Below, in pieces: positions 4,936-13,765 of a stretch of 21,631 nucleotides of DNA. A model generated the notes under the pieces. The model was not told the origin of the DNA and did not search any database. It saw only the letters and a list, made by a program, of their open reading frames with translations. How positions within the stretch are numbered: position 1 is the stretch's first letter; each line of letters starts with the position of its first letter. The position numbers were made by a program, and so were the translations under genes. Origin of the DNA: SIG435 sp045530725 (lineage in GTDB: Bacteria; Bacillota; Clostridia; UMGS1810). The stretch is taken from assembly GCA_045530725.1 (NCBI GenBank), contig JAZSCT010000006.1, positions 1 through 21,631 on the forward strand, in the 5' to 3' direction.

Positions 4936-7731
4936 TTATTCACCCAATGTTTTTGGCATTGTGTAAGGTCTGATTCTTGTAAGGTCATCCCAGAGGAATG
5001 CTACATAACTGTCAATACCTTCTGCCTTTGTATATGTAGCAGAGATAGTCTCATCGATAGCAAGAGGCTTACTTTCGCCATTATTTGAGAATGAAACGCC
5101 TACAAGTTTGCCCTCTGCATCGTATGCAGCGATGATTACGATAGCATCAACTGTATCACCTGACTTGATAACATTAACTGTAGCTGTTGCTGTAACAGTT
5201 GAATCGACATCTGTGATTTCAAGGCTAAGGTCATCTCCAGCAAATTTTTCTAACTTAACATTATCAATATAGGCAATCTTTGGACGTGCAGCCTCTTCGG
5301 TAAATACAAATCTGATACCTGAACCTGTCTCATCAAGCAAAGCATGGCCTTCAGGAATAGTGGCAATCATTTCACATGTAACCCACTCACCTTTTATTAC
5401 ATCTTGCTCAAACCTTAAAGTTGAAGCTGTACCATCTGCGTTAGAATAGTACACTCTTAAAGGTGATGTAGTTAATGTGTCGTCAAATGTCTCAACAATA
5501 TATATCTGGAATGAGAGTTTATATTTATCACCTGCATAGAATCTGGCTATACTATTTGGAACGTTGTTTATACGTCCTGTAGCCACACCTGTAACGGAAG
5601 GGCTTGTGGTTTCATCAGCACAAGTCCAGTCAAGCACAAGCATATCTGTACCAAAGCCTGAAGGAGCAGTCATCCCTTCGTCTTCATATGTAGAGTATCT
5701 GTATGTACTTTTTGAATTACCGCCGCTTTCATTTTGACCCCAAAAATTGAGGGCAGTAGCAGGACTCATCCTATCTTCGTTAGTTTCTCCTTCAAATCCG
5801 ATGGTGTAAATTTCTGACCAATCACCTACAGGAGTTTTAATAAAGCATGCTTCAAGGGTTTTATCCTCAGCAACTGTAAATTTGTATGAAGTATTACTGC
5901 TGATAAATGAATCTGTGTCAGAATCATACCAACCGTCAAATACATAACCTTCACCAGGAGTAGCATTTACTGTAACTTCTGTGCCATAAGAGAAGCTTCC
6001 GGCGCCTTCAACACTACCTTCGCCAACTGTTAAAAGGTTCACATTAAATTTGGTTTCTTCTGATATGAAATGAGCGATATATGCAGCATCTGCAGTTGGG
6101 TTTGATACATTGATAGTTTCTTCTTCTGAAACAAGTTCATCTTCTAAATACCAGCCAATGAATTCGTATGTATCATTTGCTGTAGCTGTAAGGGTGGTTT
6201 CTTCGTCTTCCCAGATTTCGCCACCGCCTGTAACAGTACCAAATGTGGTATCATTTGATGTAGCAGAGATTGTGTATTTCTTAAGTTCTCTTACAATATA
6301 GTCATCAGTCCAGAATTCTGTGGTAACATTTTCGGATCCGCTCTGATTGATTCTGACTGCATTGACAGCTTGGTACGCTTTAGTTTCTGCAACTTCAGCA
6401 TCTGTTACAGATGTCTGGAGTACATGATCGGCAGTTACTTCGAATACTGTAGAAATTTCATTCCACTTATCCCATTCAATATCCATACCATTTTGGGCTA
6501 CATCGAAATCACGGTATTTACATGCATAACTAGAACTACTTACACCGTCAGATCCGCCAAGTGCTATAAGGAAGTGTGCTGATTTACCGCCATCTGCAGG
6601 TGCAGTAGTTGCGCCTGTACTTACAGGATATACCATGGCAGAGATTCGGAATTTTCTGCCGATATCATCTGCTGAAGTGAAGTCACCGTGGAATATATCC
6701 GAGATATAGTTACCACCAGTCGTTTTGGCTGTTTCCAAGGATGTCAAAAGTGAAGAACCGCCTGAATAGTACTGTGTGCCTTCTACAGCATAGTTTGGGT
6801 CACCGCTGCCAAATGGAACGACCTTAGCTCTTGTTTTCCAGGTAGGTGTTGTAGCAGCATCTGTCGGCTTTGGATAACTTGGTGTGAAGTAGCTATTATA
6901 ATATGGGTGGCTTGCCAAAGAAGAACCTGTTACAGCATTGTCAAAGCCTTCATAATAGAAGTAGTTTGATTCAACTTCTCTTGTTCTTGTATCAAGTTCT
7001 TCCAACTGGAAGTTATCAAGGTAACCTTTTACAGTTGTACCGTATGTCTCAGAGTCCATAGTCCATTTGATACCCCAACCGTAGCTTCCATTATTGGCAA
7101 CTGATATAAACTTATCATTAGTAGTAAATGTCATACCAACCTTGGTCCATTCGCCACGTCTGATAACTCTGTCACCCATAGCAGCTGTAGCGATACTACC
7201 ACAACTACTTTTTGATGCTACAGTATTGCTGATATAAAGTTCTGGGTTGTTGAGAATAGCATAATCTCCATCTATATCTGTGTCATCGATACGAATCCAG
7301 AAGGATGCTCTGTATGTGGCACCAGATACGAAAGTAACTTGGTTTTGGATTTTATATATTGCGACACTGCAATCAGTAACAGTCTGCTTGTCGCCATATG
7401 AATAGTCGAAATAAAGCACATTGTCACCGAAGGCTTCACCTATAGGTGATACAGGCTTATCAATCTTGGCATCTGCATAAGTAGTAACAGACTCAAGATT
7501 TTTTTGAGATGTAGCGTTACCCTCTACAGTAGCTGTAACTTCACTTGTATAGAAGTTACTGGTACCGCCTGCAGGTGACTTATTACCATCTTCATAACCG
7601 TGTAAATATACGGTCTTAAATCCTTCAGCATCTGCTGTAGCGTCTTCTACAACAGCGGCTGATACACTTGGTACTGAAATGATTGTGAAAAGCATTGTCA
7701 ATACAAGTGCAAGTGAAAGTAGTTTTTTCAT
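4936..7731 (-). CDS. Large secreted modular protein with InlB-type repeats and carbohydrate-binding-like domains
   Basis: This 931-aa protein has a clear signal peptide (residues 1-26, VSAA). In order come two jelly-roll, CBM-like domains (about 30-245 and 250-488), each closing with a YxDxF/DDYIV-type strand, then two divergent InlB B-repeat modules (about 490-560 and 562-637). The InlB modules are recognised by patterns such as YEFIGWYLEDE, YVFDGWYDSD and KTLEACFI. A third CBM-like domain (about 640-836, ending YIDNVKLEKF) and a C-terminal Ig-like domain of about 90 residues (…DSYVAFLWDDLTRIRP) follow. No catalytic domain, LPXTG motif, SLH motif or dockerin is seen, so cell attachment must be by another route. 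The likely role is polysaccharide binding or adhesion outside the cell. It is a single-gene unit with its own promoter (7863-7891), terminator and RBS (AAGGAGA), and a leader of about 125 nt containing a small hairpin at 7758-7776. Confidence 0.85.
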   Translation of the reverse strand: MKKLLSLALVLTMLFTIISVPSVSAAVVEDATADAEGFKTVYLHGYEDGNKSPAGGTSNFYTSEVTATVEGNATSQKNLESVTTYADAKIDKPVSPIGEAFGDNVLYFDYSYGDKQTVTDCSVAIYKIQNQVTFVSGATYRASFWIRIDDTDIDGDYAILNNPELYISNTVASKSSCGSIATAAMGDRVIRRGEWTKVGMTFTTNDKFISVANNGSYGWGIKWTMDSETYGTTVKGYLDNFQLEELDTRTREVESNYFYYEGFDNAVTGSSLASHPYYNSYFTPSYPKPTDAATTPTWKTRAKVVPFGSGDPNYAVEGTQYYSGGSSLLTSLETAKTTGGNYISDIFHGDFTSADDIGRKFRISAMVYPVSTGATTAPADGGKSAHFLIALGGSDGVSSSSYACKYRDFDVAQNGMDIEWDKWNEISTVFEVTADHVLQTSVTDAEVAETKAYQAVNAVRINQSGSENVTTEFWTDDYIVRELKKYTISATSNDTTFGTVTGGGEIWEDEETTLTATANDTYEFIGWYLEDELVSEEETINVSNPTADAAYIAHFISEETKFNVNLLTVGEGSVEGAGSFSYGTEVTVNATPGEGYVFDGWYDSDTDSFISSNTSYKFTVAEDKTLEACFIKTPVGDWSEIYTIGFEGETNEDRMSPATALNFWGQNESGGNSKSTYRYSTYEDEGMTAPSGFGTDMLVLDWTCADETTSPSVTGVATGRINNVPNSIARFYAGDKYKLSFQIYIVETFDDTLTTSPLRVYYSNADGTASTLRFEQDVIKGEWVTCEMIATIPEGHALLDETGSGIRFVFTEEAARPKIAYIDNVKLEKFAGDDLSLEITDVDSTVTATATVNVIKSGDTVDAIVIIAAYDAEGKLVGVSFSNNGESKPLAIDETISATYTKAEGIDSYVAFLWDDLTRIRPYTMPKTLGE

Positions 7732-7862
7732 TTTTCATATCTCCTTATTTTTTATTTTTATTATGAAAAATAATAAATTGGTTTGGTCCTTATATAAGAT
7801 GAATCATTGTATGCAGGCATTTTTGCACACAAAAATAGACACACCCATATTAGGATAAAAAT

Positions 7863-7891
7863 AGTATAACACACAAAATTCAAAATTGCAA
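7863..7891 (-). promoter_or_regulatory. Sigma-A promoter of the 931-aa protein gene
   Basis: Minus-strand TTGCAA (7886-7891), a 17-bp spacer and TATACT (7863-7868), about 125 nt before the start codon. Confidence 0.75.
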
Positions 7892-8058
7892 CTATTTTTT
7901 TGATAATTTTTCCATTAATTTTTTTAATTCGTTTTGCAATATATTTTTGACATCAAGTGAATGTCAATTTTGCTATTTATTTTGAATCTGACATGTTTTT
8001 TTGAGATGTTTCGACTATTCGTATGCTCCTCTCAACATGACATTTAAAGTTTTAAGGT

Positions 8059-8126
8059 GTCATTCTGAATGAGCGAATGGGAAATGAAGAATCTCAATAA
8101 GATCCTTCGGCTACCCTTAGGATGAC
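8059..8126. repeat. GTCATTCTGA-type intergenic repeat
   Basis: It begins GTCATTCTGA and ends TAGGATGAC, so the ends are imperfect inverted copies. Inside, GAAGAATCT and AGATCCTTC form a further inner dyad. Repeats of this general form are scattered in intergenic DNA of many Firmicutes; I know this from general experience and have not searched. No coding potential is seen here. Confidence 0.6.
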
Positions 8127-8180
8127 TGATAGTGGGCAATCTTGTTGATTTTATCTTAACTTAGTATGCTATTTTTCTTC

Positions 8181-8216
8181 TGCGGACAGATGAGGGCATC
8201 TGTCCCTAAAACCGCA
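8181..8216. repeat. Compact palindrome
   Basis: Perfect arms GGACAGATG (8184-8192) and CATCTGTCC (8197-8205) enclose a 4-nt loop, with a second outer pair TGCGG/CCGCA (8181-8185 and 8212-8216). It abuts the larger palindromic repeat at 8230 and is probably part of the same repeat cluster. Confidence 0.7.
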
Positions 8217-8229
8217 TGAATGGTATGTT

Positions 8230-8395
8230 TTGTAGGGGAGCAGCGCCCCTTGTTAAAGGGGAGAGGGCCACATTAGTGGCGAGGGGATTGAATGTGTGCT
8301 CCCAAGGGAGTTTGCTCATTCGGCTGGAGGTTAATCCCTCCACCGCTGATGCGGTCCCCCTCCCTTTAAGACAAGGTGGGCTTTTTGCCCTACAA
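8230..8395. repeat. 166-bp imperfect palindromic (MITE-like) repeat
   Basis: The outer ends TTGTAGGG (8230-8237) and CCCTACAA (8388-8395) pair, as do CCTTGTTAAAGGGGAGGG-like sequence (about 8248-8266) and CCCTCCCTTTAAGACAAGG (about 8358-8376). The centre has smaller dyads. It is G+C-rich compared with its surroundings and has no gene. It resembles families of non-autonomous palindromic repeats; no transposase is linked to it here. Confidence 0.7.
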
Positions 8396-8455
8396 TTGCC
8401 CGAATGGTAGTCTCACAGGGGAATTTCCGAATATATAACTGATAATTTTTCGCAC

Positions 8456-8487
8456 AAAAAAAGAAAACCACAAAAAATGTGATTTCC
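8456..8487 (-). terminator. Intrinsic terminator of serS
   Basis: On the minus strand GGAAATCAC and GTGGTTTTC form a 9-bp stem (two G-U pairs) followed by seven T. The pairs are G-U only on the minus strand, so it acts in that direction. A second perfect 9-bp hairpin (8515-8523 with 8527-8535) overlaps the first base after the coding region. Confidence 0.8.
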
Positions 8488-8534
8488 TTCTATTATATAT
8501 ATTATTTACGTATAATTTCAAACGATGTTTGAAA

Positions 8535-9818
8535 TCATTTAACAGGCACAATTCTGTCTTTAAATCCCATATATTTCTGAAGTGGTTCAGGGATAAGAAC
8601 AGAGCCGTCTGCCTGAAGGTTGTTTTCCAGAAATGCAATAAGCATTCTCGGTGGAGCAACAACTGTATTATTGAGTGTATGTGCGAAATATTTGTCATCA
8701 CCCTTGACTCTGATACGAAGTCTTCTTGCCTGTGCATCGCCAAGGTTTGAACAACTGCCTACTTCGAAGTATTTCTTCTGTCTTGGTGACCATGCTTCTA
8801 CATCAAGGGATTTCATCTTAAGGTCTGCAAGGTCTCCTGAGCAACAACCAAGTGTTCTTACAGGTATATCAAGAGTTCTGAAGAAATCTACTGTATTCTG
8901 CCAGAGCACATCATACCATTTGTTACTTTCTTCAGGCTTACATACTACAATCATTTCCTGTTTTTCAAACTGATGGATTCTATATACTCCTCTTTCCTCT
9001 ATACCATGTGCACCCTTTTCCTTACGGAAACAAGGCGAATAACTTGTAAGTGTGAGAGGAAGGTCTTCTTCTTTGATAGTAGTATCGATGAACTTACCTA
9101 TCATGGAATGTTCACTAGTTCCGATAAGGAATAAGTCTTCTCCCTCAATCTTGTACATCATGGATTCCATTTCGTTGAAACTCATAACACCGTCAACAAC
9201 TGCACTTCTTATCATAAACGGAGGCACACAATAAGTGAATCCTCTGTCAATCATAAAGTCTCTTGCATATGAGAGGATAGCAGAATGAAGTCTTGCAATC
9301 TCTCCCTGAAGGTAATAGAAACCGTTGCCTGCTACTCTGCCTGCTGCTTCCATATCGATACCGTTGAATCTTTCCATAATTTCTGTATGGTATGGGATTT
9401 CGAAATCAGGTACTACAGGTTCACCGTAGCGTTCTATCTCAACATTTTCACTATCGTCTTTACCGATTGGAACTGAAGGATCGATGATATTTGGAATGAC
9501 CATCATAACCTTCTTGAGTTCTTCTGCATATTCTGTTTCAAGTTTTTCACATTCAGAGAGTCTCTGGGCATACTGTGTTACCTTTTCTTTGGTAACTTCT
9601 GCTTCTTCTTTTTTACCCTGTGCCATAAGTGCACCGATTTCCTTGGAAACCTTATTTCTGTTTGAACGAAGGTTGTCTGCTTCTGATTTCACTTCTCTCA
9701 AATTCTTGTCAAGTTCAATAGCACGATCTACCAAAGGAAGTTTCTCATCCTGAAACTTCTTTTTGATATTTTCTTTTACAATGTCAGGGTTTTCTCTGAC
9801 AAATTTTATATCCAGCAT
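8535..9818 (-). CDS. serS: Seryl-tRNA synthetase
   Basis: This 427-aa class II synthetase charges tRNA-Ser with serine in the cytoplasm. Residues 1-8 (MLDIKFVR) and the long charged helices to about 110 form the tRNA-binding coiled-coil arm typical of SerRS. Motif 2 is seen as FRKEKGAHG followed by RGVYRIHQF, and motif 3 as NTVVAPPRMLIAFLEN; HTLN and SCSNLGDAQARR are the usual active-site blocks. Motif 2 and motif 3 read differently from the common bacterial form (GSGLAVGRTLVAILEN), closer to a divergent SerRS subgroup. The start at 9818 is chosen because AAAGGAG lies just before it and the protein then begins as the family does; a longer frame upstream adds 25 residues with no support. The leader is only about 40 nt and has no T-box. 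It is monocistronic. Confidence 0.95.
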   Translation of the reverse strand: MLDIKFVRENPDIVKENIKKKFQDEKLPLVDRAIELDKNLREVKSEADNLRSNRNKVSKEIGALMAQGKKEEAEVTKEKVTQYAQRLSECEKLETEYAEELKKVMMVIPNIIDPSVPIGKDDSENVEIERYGEPVVPDFEIPYHTEIMERFNGIDMEAAGRVAGNGFYYLQGEIARLHSAILSYARDFMIDRGFTYCVPPFMIRSAVVDGVMSFNEMESMMYKIEGEDLFLIGTSEHSMIGKFIDTTIKEEDLPLTLTSYSPCFRKEKGAHGIEERGVYRIHQFEKQEMIVVCKPEESNKWYDVLWQNTVDFFRTLDIPVRTLGCCSGDLADLKMKSLDVEAWSPRQKKYFEVGSCSNLGDAQARRLRIRVKGDDKYFAHTLNNTVVAPPRMLIAFLENNLQADGSVLIPEPLQKYMGFKDRIVPVK

Positions 9819-9864
9819 GGTTATTACTCCTTTGTTCTTTATAAAAATGTATATTTCTTTGCAT

Positions 9865-9893
9865 ATTCTACCACAAACCATAAAGAAAATCAA
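9865..9893 (-). promoter_or_regulatory. Sigma-A promoter of serS
   Basis: Minus-strand TTGATT (9888-9893), a 17-bp spacer and TAGAAT (9865-9870), about 45 nt before the chosen start. Confidence 0.75.
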
Positions 9894-9933
9894 CTATTTT
9901 TTGGGAGTAGATGATAAAGTGATTTTAATGTTT

Positions 9934-9964
9934 CTTACCAAAAGGGACCGTCCCTTTTGGTAAG
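9934..9964. repeat. GGGACCGTCCC palindromic repeat, complete copy
   Basis: Perfect 14-bp arms CTTACCAAAAGGGA (9934-9947) and TCCCTTTTGGTAAG (9951-9964) surround CCG. It lies between the end of the ABC exporter operon and the serS promoter. As RNA it would make a very stable stem without a T-run, so it might protect or end the ABC transcript. Confidence 0.9.
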
Positions 9965-9982
9965 TTATGCCGCTGTTTATGT

Positions 9983-11815
9983 TTATATAGCATTCCCTGC
10001 GAACTGTGTCATATAAAGGTCATAATATATACCTTTTTTCTCAAGGAGTTGGTGGTGGTTTCCTATTTCTGCGATTCTCCCCTTATCCATAACCACTATC
10101 ACATCTGCATCTCTTATGGTGGAAAGACGGTGTGCGATAATAAGGCTTGTTCTTGACTTCATCAATGTGGTCATAGCATCCTGAATCTTCTTTTCTGTAC
10201 GAGTATCTATGCTGGAGGTGGCTTCATCAAGGATAAGTATCTTAGGATTTGCAAGAAAGGCTCTTCCAATGGAAAGAAGTTGTTTTTGTCCCTGAGAAAG
10301 ATTTGAGCCTGAGCCTGTGAGCATTGTGTCGTAGCCTTTCTTAAGTTTACGTATAAGAGAGGTACAATTGCTCATATCCGCTGCTTTGCAGAGTTCTTCC
10401 CGGGATGCATCGGGATTGGCATACTTTAAGTTATTTGCTACTGTATCAGAAAACAGAACCGTATCTTGAAGAACGATTGCAGTATTTCTTCTTAATTCCT
10501 CTATATCTATATCCTTTATATTTACTCCGTCGATAAGTATCTCGCCAGAATCAACATCATAAAACCTCATCAGGAGATTTACAACAGTTGTTTTGCCTGA
10601 ACCTGTAGCACCTACCAATGCTACTTTCTGCCCAGCATTCACCTGAAGATTAAAGTCGAAGAGTACCTGTTTTTCTTTGTTGTATGAAAAATCAACATTC
10701 TTAAATGTGATCACGCCTTGTGCACTATCGAGAGTTTTTTCTCCTGATTTGTTTTCACTTTTTTCATCCATAAGCCCAAATACTCTCTCTGCACCTGCGA
10801 TGGCGCTCTGTATCTGACCATATACCTGAGCGATTTCATCAATAGGTCTTCCAAACTGCTTGGCATATACGATAAATGCAGCAATCACACCTACAGATAT
10901 CACTCCGTTTATGGCAAAGTATCCGCCAAATGCAGCAATGATTACGAATCCCACGTTATTGATAAAGTTCATCACAGGTCCCATGGAACCACCGAATATA
11001 TCGGCTACTATACCTGCTTTGGCAAGCCCGTCGGAAACTGACGAAAATGTATCAAGCATCTCATCCTGACGGTTATATGCGGCAACTGTTTTGTAGCCTG
11101 TGACGGTTTCTTCTACACAGGAATTAAGTTCACCAAGAAGTCTTTGCCTTCTTGAATAGAACTTCTTCATAACTTTAGAGAGATAATTGGTGGCAAATAC
11201 TGTCATAAACACCGTCACACAGGACAAAAGTGCAAGTGACGGACAATAATAGACCATCATAATCACTGTACCGATGATAGTCATCACTCCCGAAAAAAGT
11301 GAACTCATTGACTGAGAAATAGTGTTTGAGATATTTTCCACATCATTTGTCATTCTGCTCATAATATCTCCGTGGGAATGATTGTCAAGGTAACCTATGG
11401 GGAGATTTATGATTTTGTCAAAGAGATCTTCTCTAAGTCTCTTGACTATCCCCTGACTCATCTTTGATGATATAAGCCCCTGAAATAGTGAACATACACA
11501 GGAGATAATATAGAGAACAGACATAGCGAAAATCACCTTTGGAAGAAGTTGGAATTTCCCTTCGGTAATAAGGTCGATTGCCTCTGCCTGAGCACCCGGT
11601 GCAAGGACTGAACATACAACAAGGATAAACACAACTGAAAGAAGAGATATCACTCTTAGTTTCTCTTCCTTAAAGTATGATATAAGCCTTTTGAGAGTTT
11701 TTAATCCTTCTTTTGGTTTCTCTGTCTGAAAGTTTCTCCCGGGGCCTCGTCTTCCTGGCATGGGCATGGATTTATCTATCTTTGGTGACTGTTCCTTATT
11801 ACTCATTATCATCAC
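9983..11815 (-). CDS. ABC exporter half-transporter, catalytic-site subunit of a heterodimer
   Basis: This protein of about 610 aa has a long Pro/Gly/Arg-rich tail (1-45), six membrane helices (about 50-320) and a C-terminal nucleotide-binding domain. Walker A is GATGSGKTT (402-410), the signature is LSQGQ (506-510) instead of LSGGQ, Walker B is ILILDE with catalytic Glu531, and the switch His is in AHRLST (562). Glu and His intact but an altered signature is what the consensus-site partner of TM287/288- or BmrCD-type heterodimeric exporters shows. It follows its partner with a 17-nt overlap, so translation is coupled; GTG 11815, ATG 11812 and ATG 11806 are all possible starts. The pair is expected to export hydrophobic drugs, lipids or peptides. 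The substrate is not readable from sequence. Confidence 0.92.
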   Translation of the reverse strand: MMIMSNKEQSPKIDKSMPMPGRRGPGRNFQTEKPKEGLKTLKRLISYFKEEKLRVISLLSVVFILVVCSVLAPGAQAEAIDLITEGKFQLLPKVIFAMSVLYIISCVCSLFQGLISSKMSQGIVKRLREDLFDKIINLPIGYLDNHSHGDIMSRMTNDVENISNTISQSMSSLFSGVMTIIGTVIMMVYYCPSLALLSCVTVFMTVFATNYLSKVMKKFYSRRQRLLGELNSCVEETVTGYKTVAAYNRQDEMLDTFSSVSDGLAKAGIVADIFGGSMGPVMNFINNVGFVIIAAFGGYFAINGVISVGVIAAFIVYAKQFGRPIDEIAQVYGQIQSAIAGAERVFGLMDEKSENKSGEKTLDSAQGVITFKNVDFSYNKEKQVLFDFNLQVNAGQKVALVGATGSGKTTVVNLLMRFYDVDSGEILIDGVNIKDIDIEELRRNTAIVLQDTVLFSDTVANNLKYANPDASREELCKAADMSNCTSLIRKLKKGYDTMLTGSGSNLSQGQKQLLSIGRAFLANPKILILDEATSSIDTRTEKKIQDAMTTLMKSRTSLIIAHRLSTIRDADVIVVMDKGRIAEIGNHHQLLEKKGIYYDLYMTQFAGNAI

Positions 11816-13547
11816 CTGCCTTCAGTTGTGAATTATATATGTCACGGAAGATTTCTGAATGTTTCATAAGGTTTTCAGAAGTGTCAAAGTCTGCGATGGT
11901 GCCGTTGTCTATTATCATTATTCTGTCTGCATTCTTTACAGAGGCTACTCTCTGTGCGATGATGATTTTTGTCACGTCAGGACATTTATTATATAATGCG
12001 TCATAGAGTTTCGCTTCGGTTTTTAAGTCAAGGGCGCTTGTTGCATCGTCAAAAATCAGGATATCCGCATTTTTGATAACGGCTCTTGAGATGCTTAGTC
12101 TCTGTTTCTGACCGCCAGAAAGGCTCATCCCCTTCTGTGCCACTATTTCTTCAAAGCCACATTCTTTTTCTCTTATAAATTCCGTCGCCTGACCTATGGT
12201 TGCCGCTTCTTCTATTTCTCCGTCATCAGCATCGGGATTTCCCCAGGAGATGTTTTCTCTTATACTCACATTGAAGAGTTCACTTTTCTGCAATGCGACT
12301 GCAACTTTGTTTCTTAAGTCCTCTATTTTATAGTCTCTAACATTTACGCCGTTTACAAGGACTTCCCCTTCTTTTGTGTCATAGAATCTTGTGATAAGGT
12401 TTATAAGGGAGGTCTTACCCGAACCTGTAGCACCAAGAATACCCACGGTCTCTCCCGGATTTATCACGAAGTTTATGCCATTAAGTACATTTTCTTCTCC
12501 GTCTGACTGAGGATATGCAAAGGACACATTTTTAAATTCTACTTTTCCTTTTGAATTTTCTGTCAGGAACCCTTCTCCGTCTGTAATCACAGGATCAGTT
12601 ACAAGGATTTCATTTACTCTCTTGATGGAAGCATTGCCTCGTGATACCATCTGGAATATCATAGAAAGTCTCATTACTGCATTGAGAATCTGTGTCACAT
12701 ATGTAATCGCCGCCATTACGTTGCCCGGTGTGACAGTTGATGATGCAGACACTTTGATACCGCCTACCACAATAACTGCAACAACAGAAAAATTGAGTAT
12801 GATATTCATAAGAGGCATCATACAGGAAAACATCACAAGAACTTTCAGTTGTGATGATACAAGTTCATTGTTGGCGCTTTTAAATCGCTTTGATTCGTGG
12901 CGTTCTTTCACATAGGCTTTCACCACTCTTGCTCCGCTTACATTCTCCTGCATAACGGTGTTTAAGTTGTCAAGTTTCTTCTGAAGAACAGAAAATACAG
13001 GACTTACCTTCATCATAAAATATATCATTATTGCCGCTATAGGTATAAGCGCCGAAAACACCACCGCACCAAAGGACAAATCAAGGGTAAGCATACAGAA
13101 TATTCCGCCGCCAAAAAGCATAAATGTCCGTACAAAGCCACGGATACTCATCATAACAAGATTTTGTATCTGTGTAATATCATTTGTGACTCTTGTGATA
13201 AGGGAACCTGTGGAGAATTTGTCTGTCTGCTCAAAGGAAAAAGACATTATTTTACCAAAAGTTGCCTTCCTTAAATCGTTTGAGAAATTCTGCGCCGACA
13301 AGTTGGCAAACACACCTGAAAGAATACCCGACAGTCCGCCAAGTGCAACAAACATAATCATCTTAAGACCTGTGCGGATTATTATATTCATATCCCCTAT
13401 ACCGTTATTTGAAAGTCCAAGTACCCCCTCATCCACAATAGTGCTCATAAGCCGTGGCTGAAGCAGATCCATAGACACTTCGCCTATCATAAAAAGCGGT
13501 GCAAGGAGTGTAAATAACCAGTATTTCTTCAGAAACTTAAATACCAT
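11799..13547 (-). CDS. ABC exporter half-transporter, degenerate-site subunit of a heterodimer
   Basis: This protein of 582 aa has six membrane helices (to about 300) and an ATPase domain. Walker A is GATGSGKTS (about 372-380) and the signature is a normal LSGGQ (about 476-480). Walker B ends in FDDATSALD, so the catalytic Glu is replaced by Asp, and the switch His is replaced by Gln (IIAQRVASV). These two changes mark the degenerate ATP site of heterodimeric exporters such as TM287/288. It is the first gene of a two-gene operon from the promoter at 13583-13611. The start is taken at ATG 13547, with AAGGAAG 8 nt upstream, rather than the TTG one codon earlier. No regulator gene is adjacent. 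Confidence 0.92.
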   Translation of the reverse strand: MVFKFLKKYWLFTLLAPLFMIGEVSMDLLQPRLMSTIVDEGVLGLSNNGIGDMNIIIRTGLKMIMFVALGGLSGILSGVFANLSAQNFSNDLRKATFGKIMSFSFEQTDKFSTGSLITRVTNDITQIQNLVMMSIRGFVRTFMLFGGGIFCMLTLDLSFGAVVFSALIPIAAIMIYFMMKVSPVFSVLQKKLDNLNTVMQENVSGARVVKAYVKERHESKRFKSANNELVSSQLKVLVMFSCMMPLMNIILNFSVVAVIVVGGIKVSASSTVTPGNVMAAITYVTQILNAVMRLSMIFQMVSRGNASIKRVNEILVTDPVITDGEGFLTENSKGKVEFKNVSFAYPQSDGEENVLNGINFVINPGETVGILGATGSGKTSLINLITRFYDTKEGEVLVNGVNVRDYKIEDLRNKVAVALQKSELFNVSIRENISWGNPDADDGEIEEAATIGQATEFIREKECGFEEIVAQKGMSLSGGQKQRLSISRAVIKNADILIFDDATSALDLKTEAKLYDALYNKCPDVTKIIIAQRVASVKNADRIMIIDNGTIADFDTSENLMKHSEIFRDIYNSQLKAGDDNE

Positions 13548-13582
13548 CAAAAATGCTTCCTTTCCAACAAAACCTAAAAAAT

Positions 13583-13611
13583 ATTTTACTCCAGTTAATT
13601 TTTGGTGTCAA
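13583..13611 (-). promoter_or_regulatory. Sigma-A promoter of the ABC exporter operon
   Basis: Minus-strand perfect TTGACA (13606-13611), a 17-bp spacer and TAAAAT (13583-13588), about 35 bp before the start codon. Confidence 0.85.
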
Positions 13612-13652
13612 GAAATGAGAAATAATTTCACAATACTGTCACACAAAAAACT

Positions 13653-13692
13653 TACCAAAAGGGACGGTCCCTTTTGGTAGTCCCTTTTGGTA
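13653..13692. repeat. GGGACGGTCCC palindromic repeat with duplicated right arm
   Basis: The arms TACCAAAAGGGA (13653-13664) and TCCCTTTTGGTA (13668-13679) surround CGG. After one G the right arm is repeated exactly (TCCCTTTTGGTA, 13681-13692). Its centre is CGG where the copy at 9934 has CCG, so the two are in opposite orientation. It lies between the PAP2 gene's end and the ABC promoter. Confidence 0.9.
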
Positions 13693-13765
13693 TGATGCAA
13701 GTCACCTGACTACTTTTTTAAAAAACATATGGGCATTACACCGGGTAAATTCCGCACACACAGTA

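Noticed and set aside
8216..8410. Plus-strand ORF of 64 codons
   Set aside because: It lies fully within a palindromic intergenic repeat and has no ribosome binding site.
9819..9893. 25-residue N-terminal extension of SerRS
   Set aside because: It would cross the serS promoter and ribosome site; the family starts at MLDIKF.
9934..9964. Classical terminator of the ABC operon
   Set aside because: The stem is very stable but no T-run follows on the minus strand, and the same palindrome occurs elsewhere as a repeat; it was listed as a repeat instead.
9819..9982. T-box riboswitch before serS
   Set aside because: The leader from the promoter at 9865-9893 is only about 40 nt and has no specifier stem or T-box sequence.
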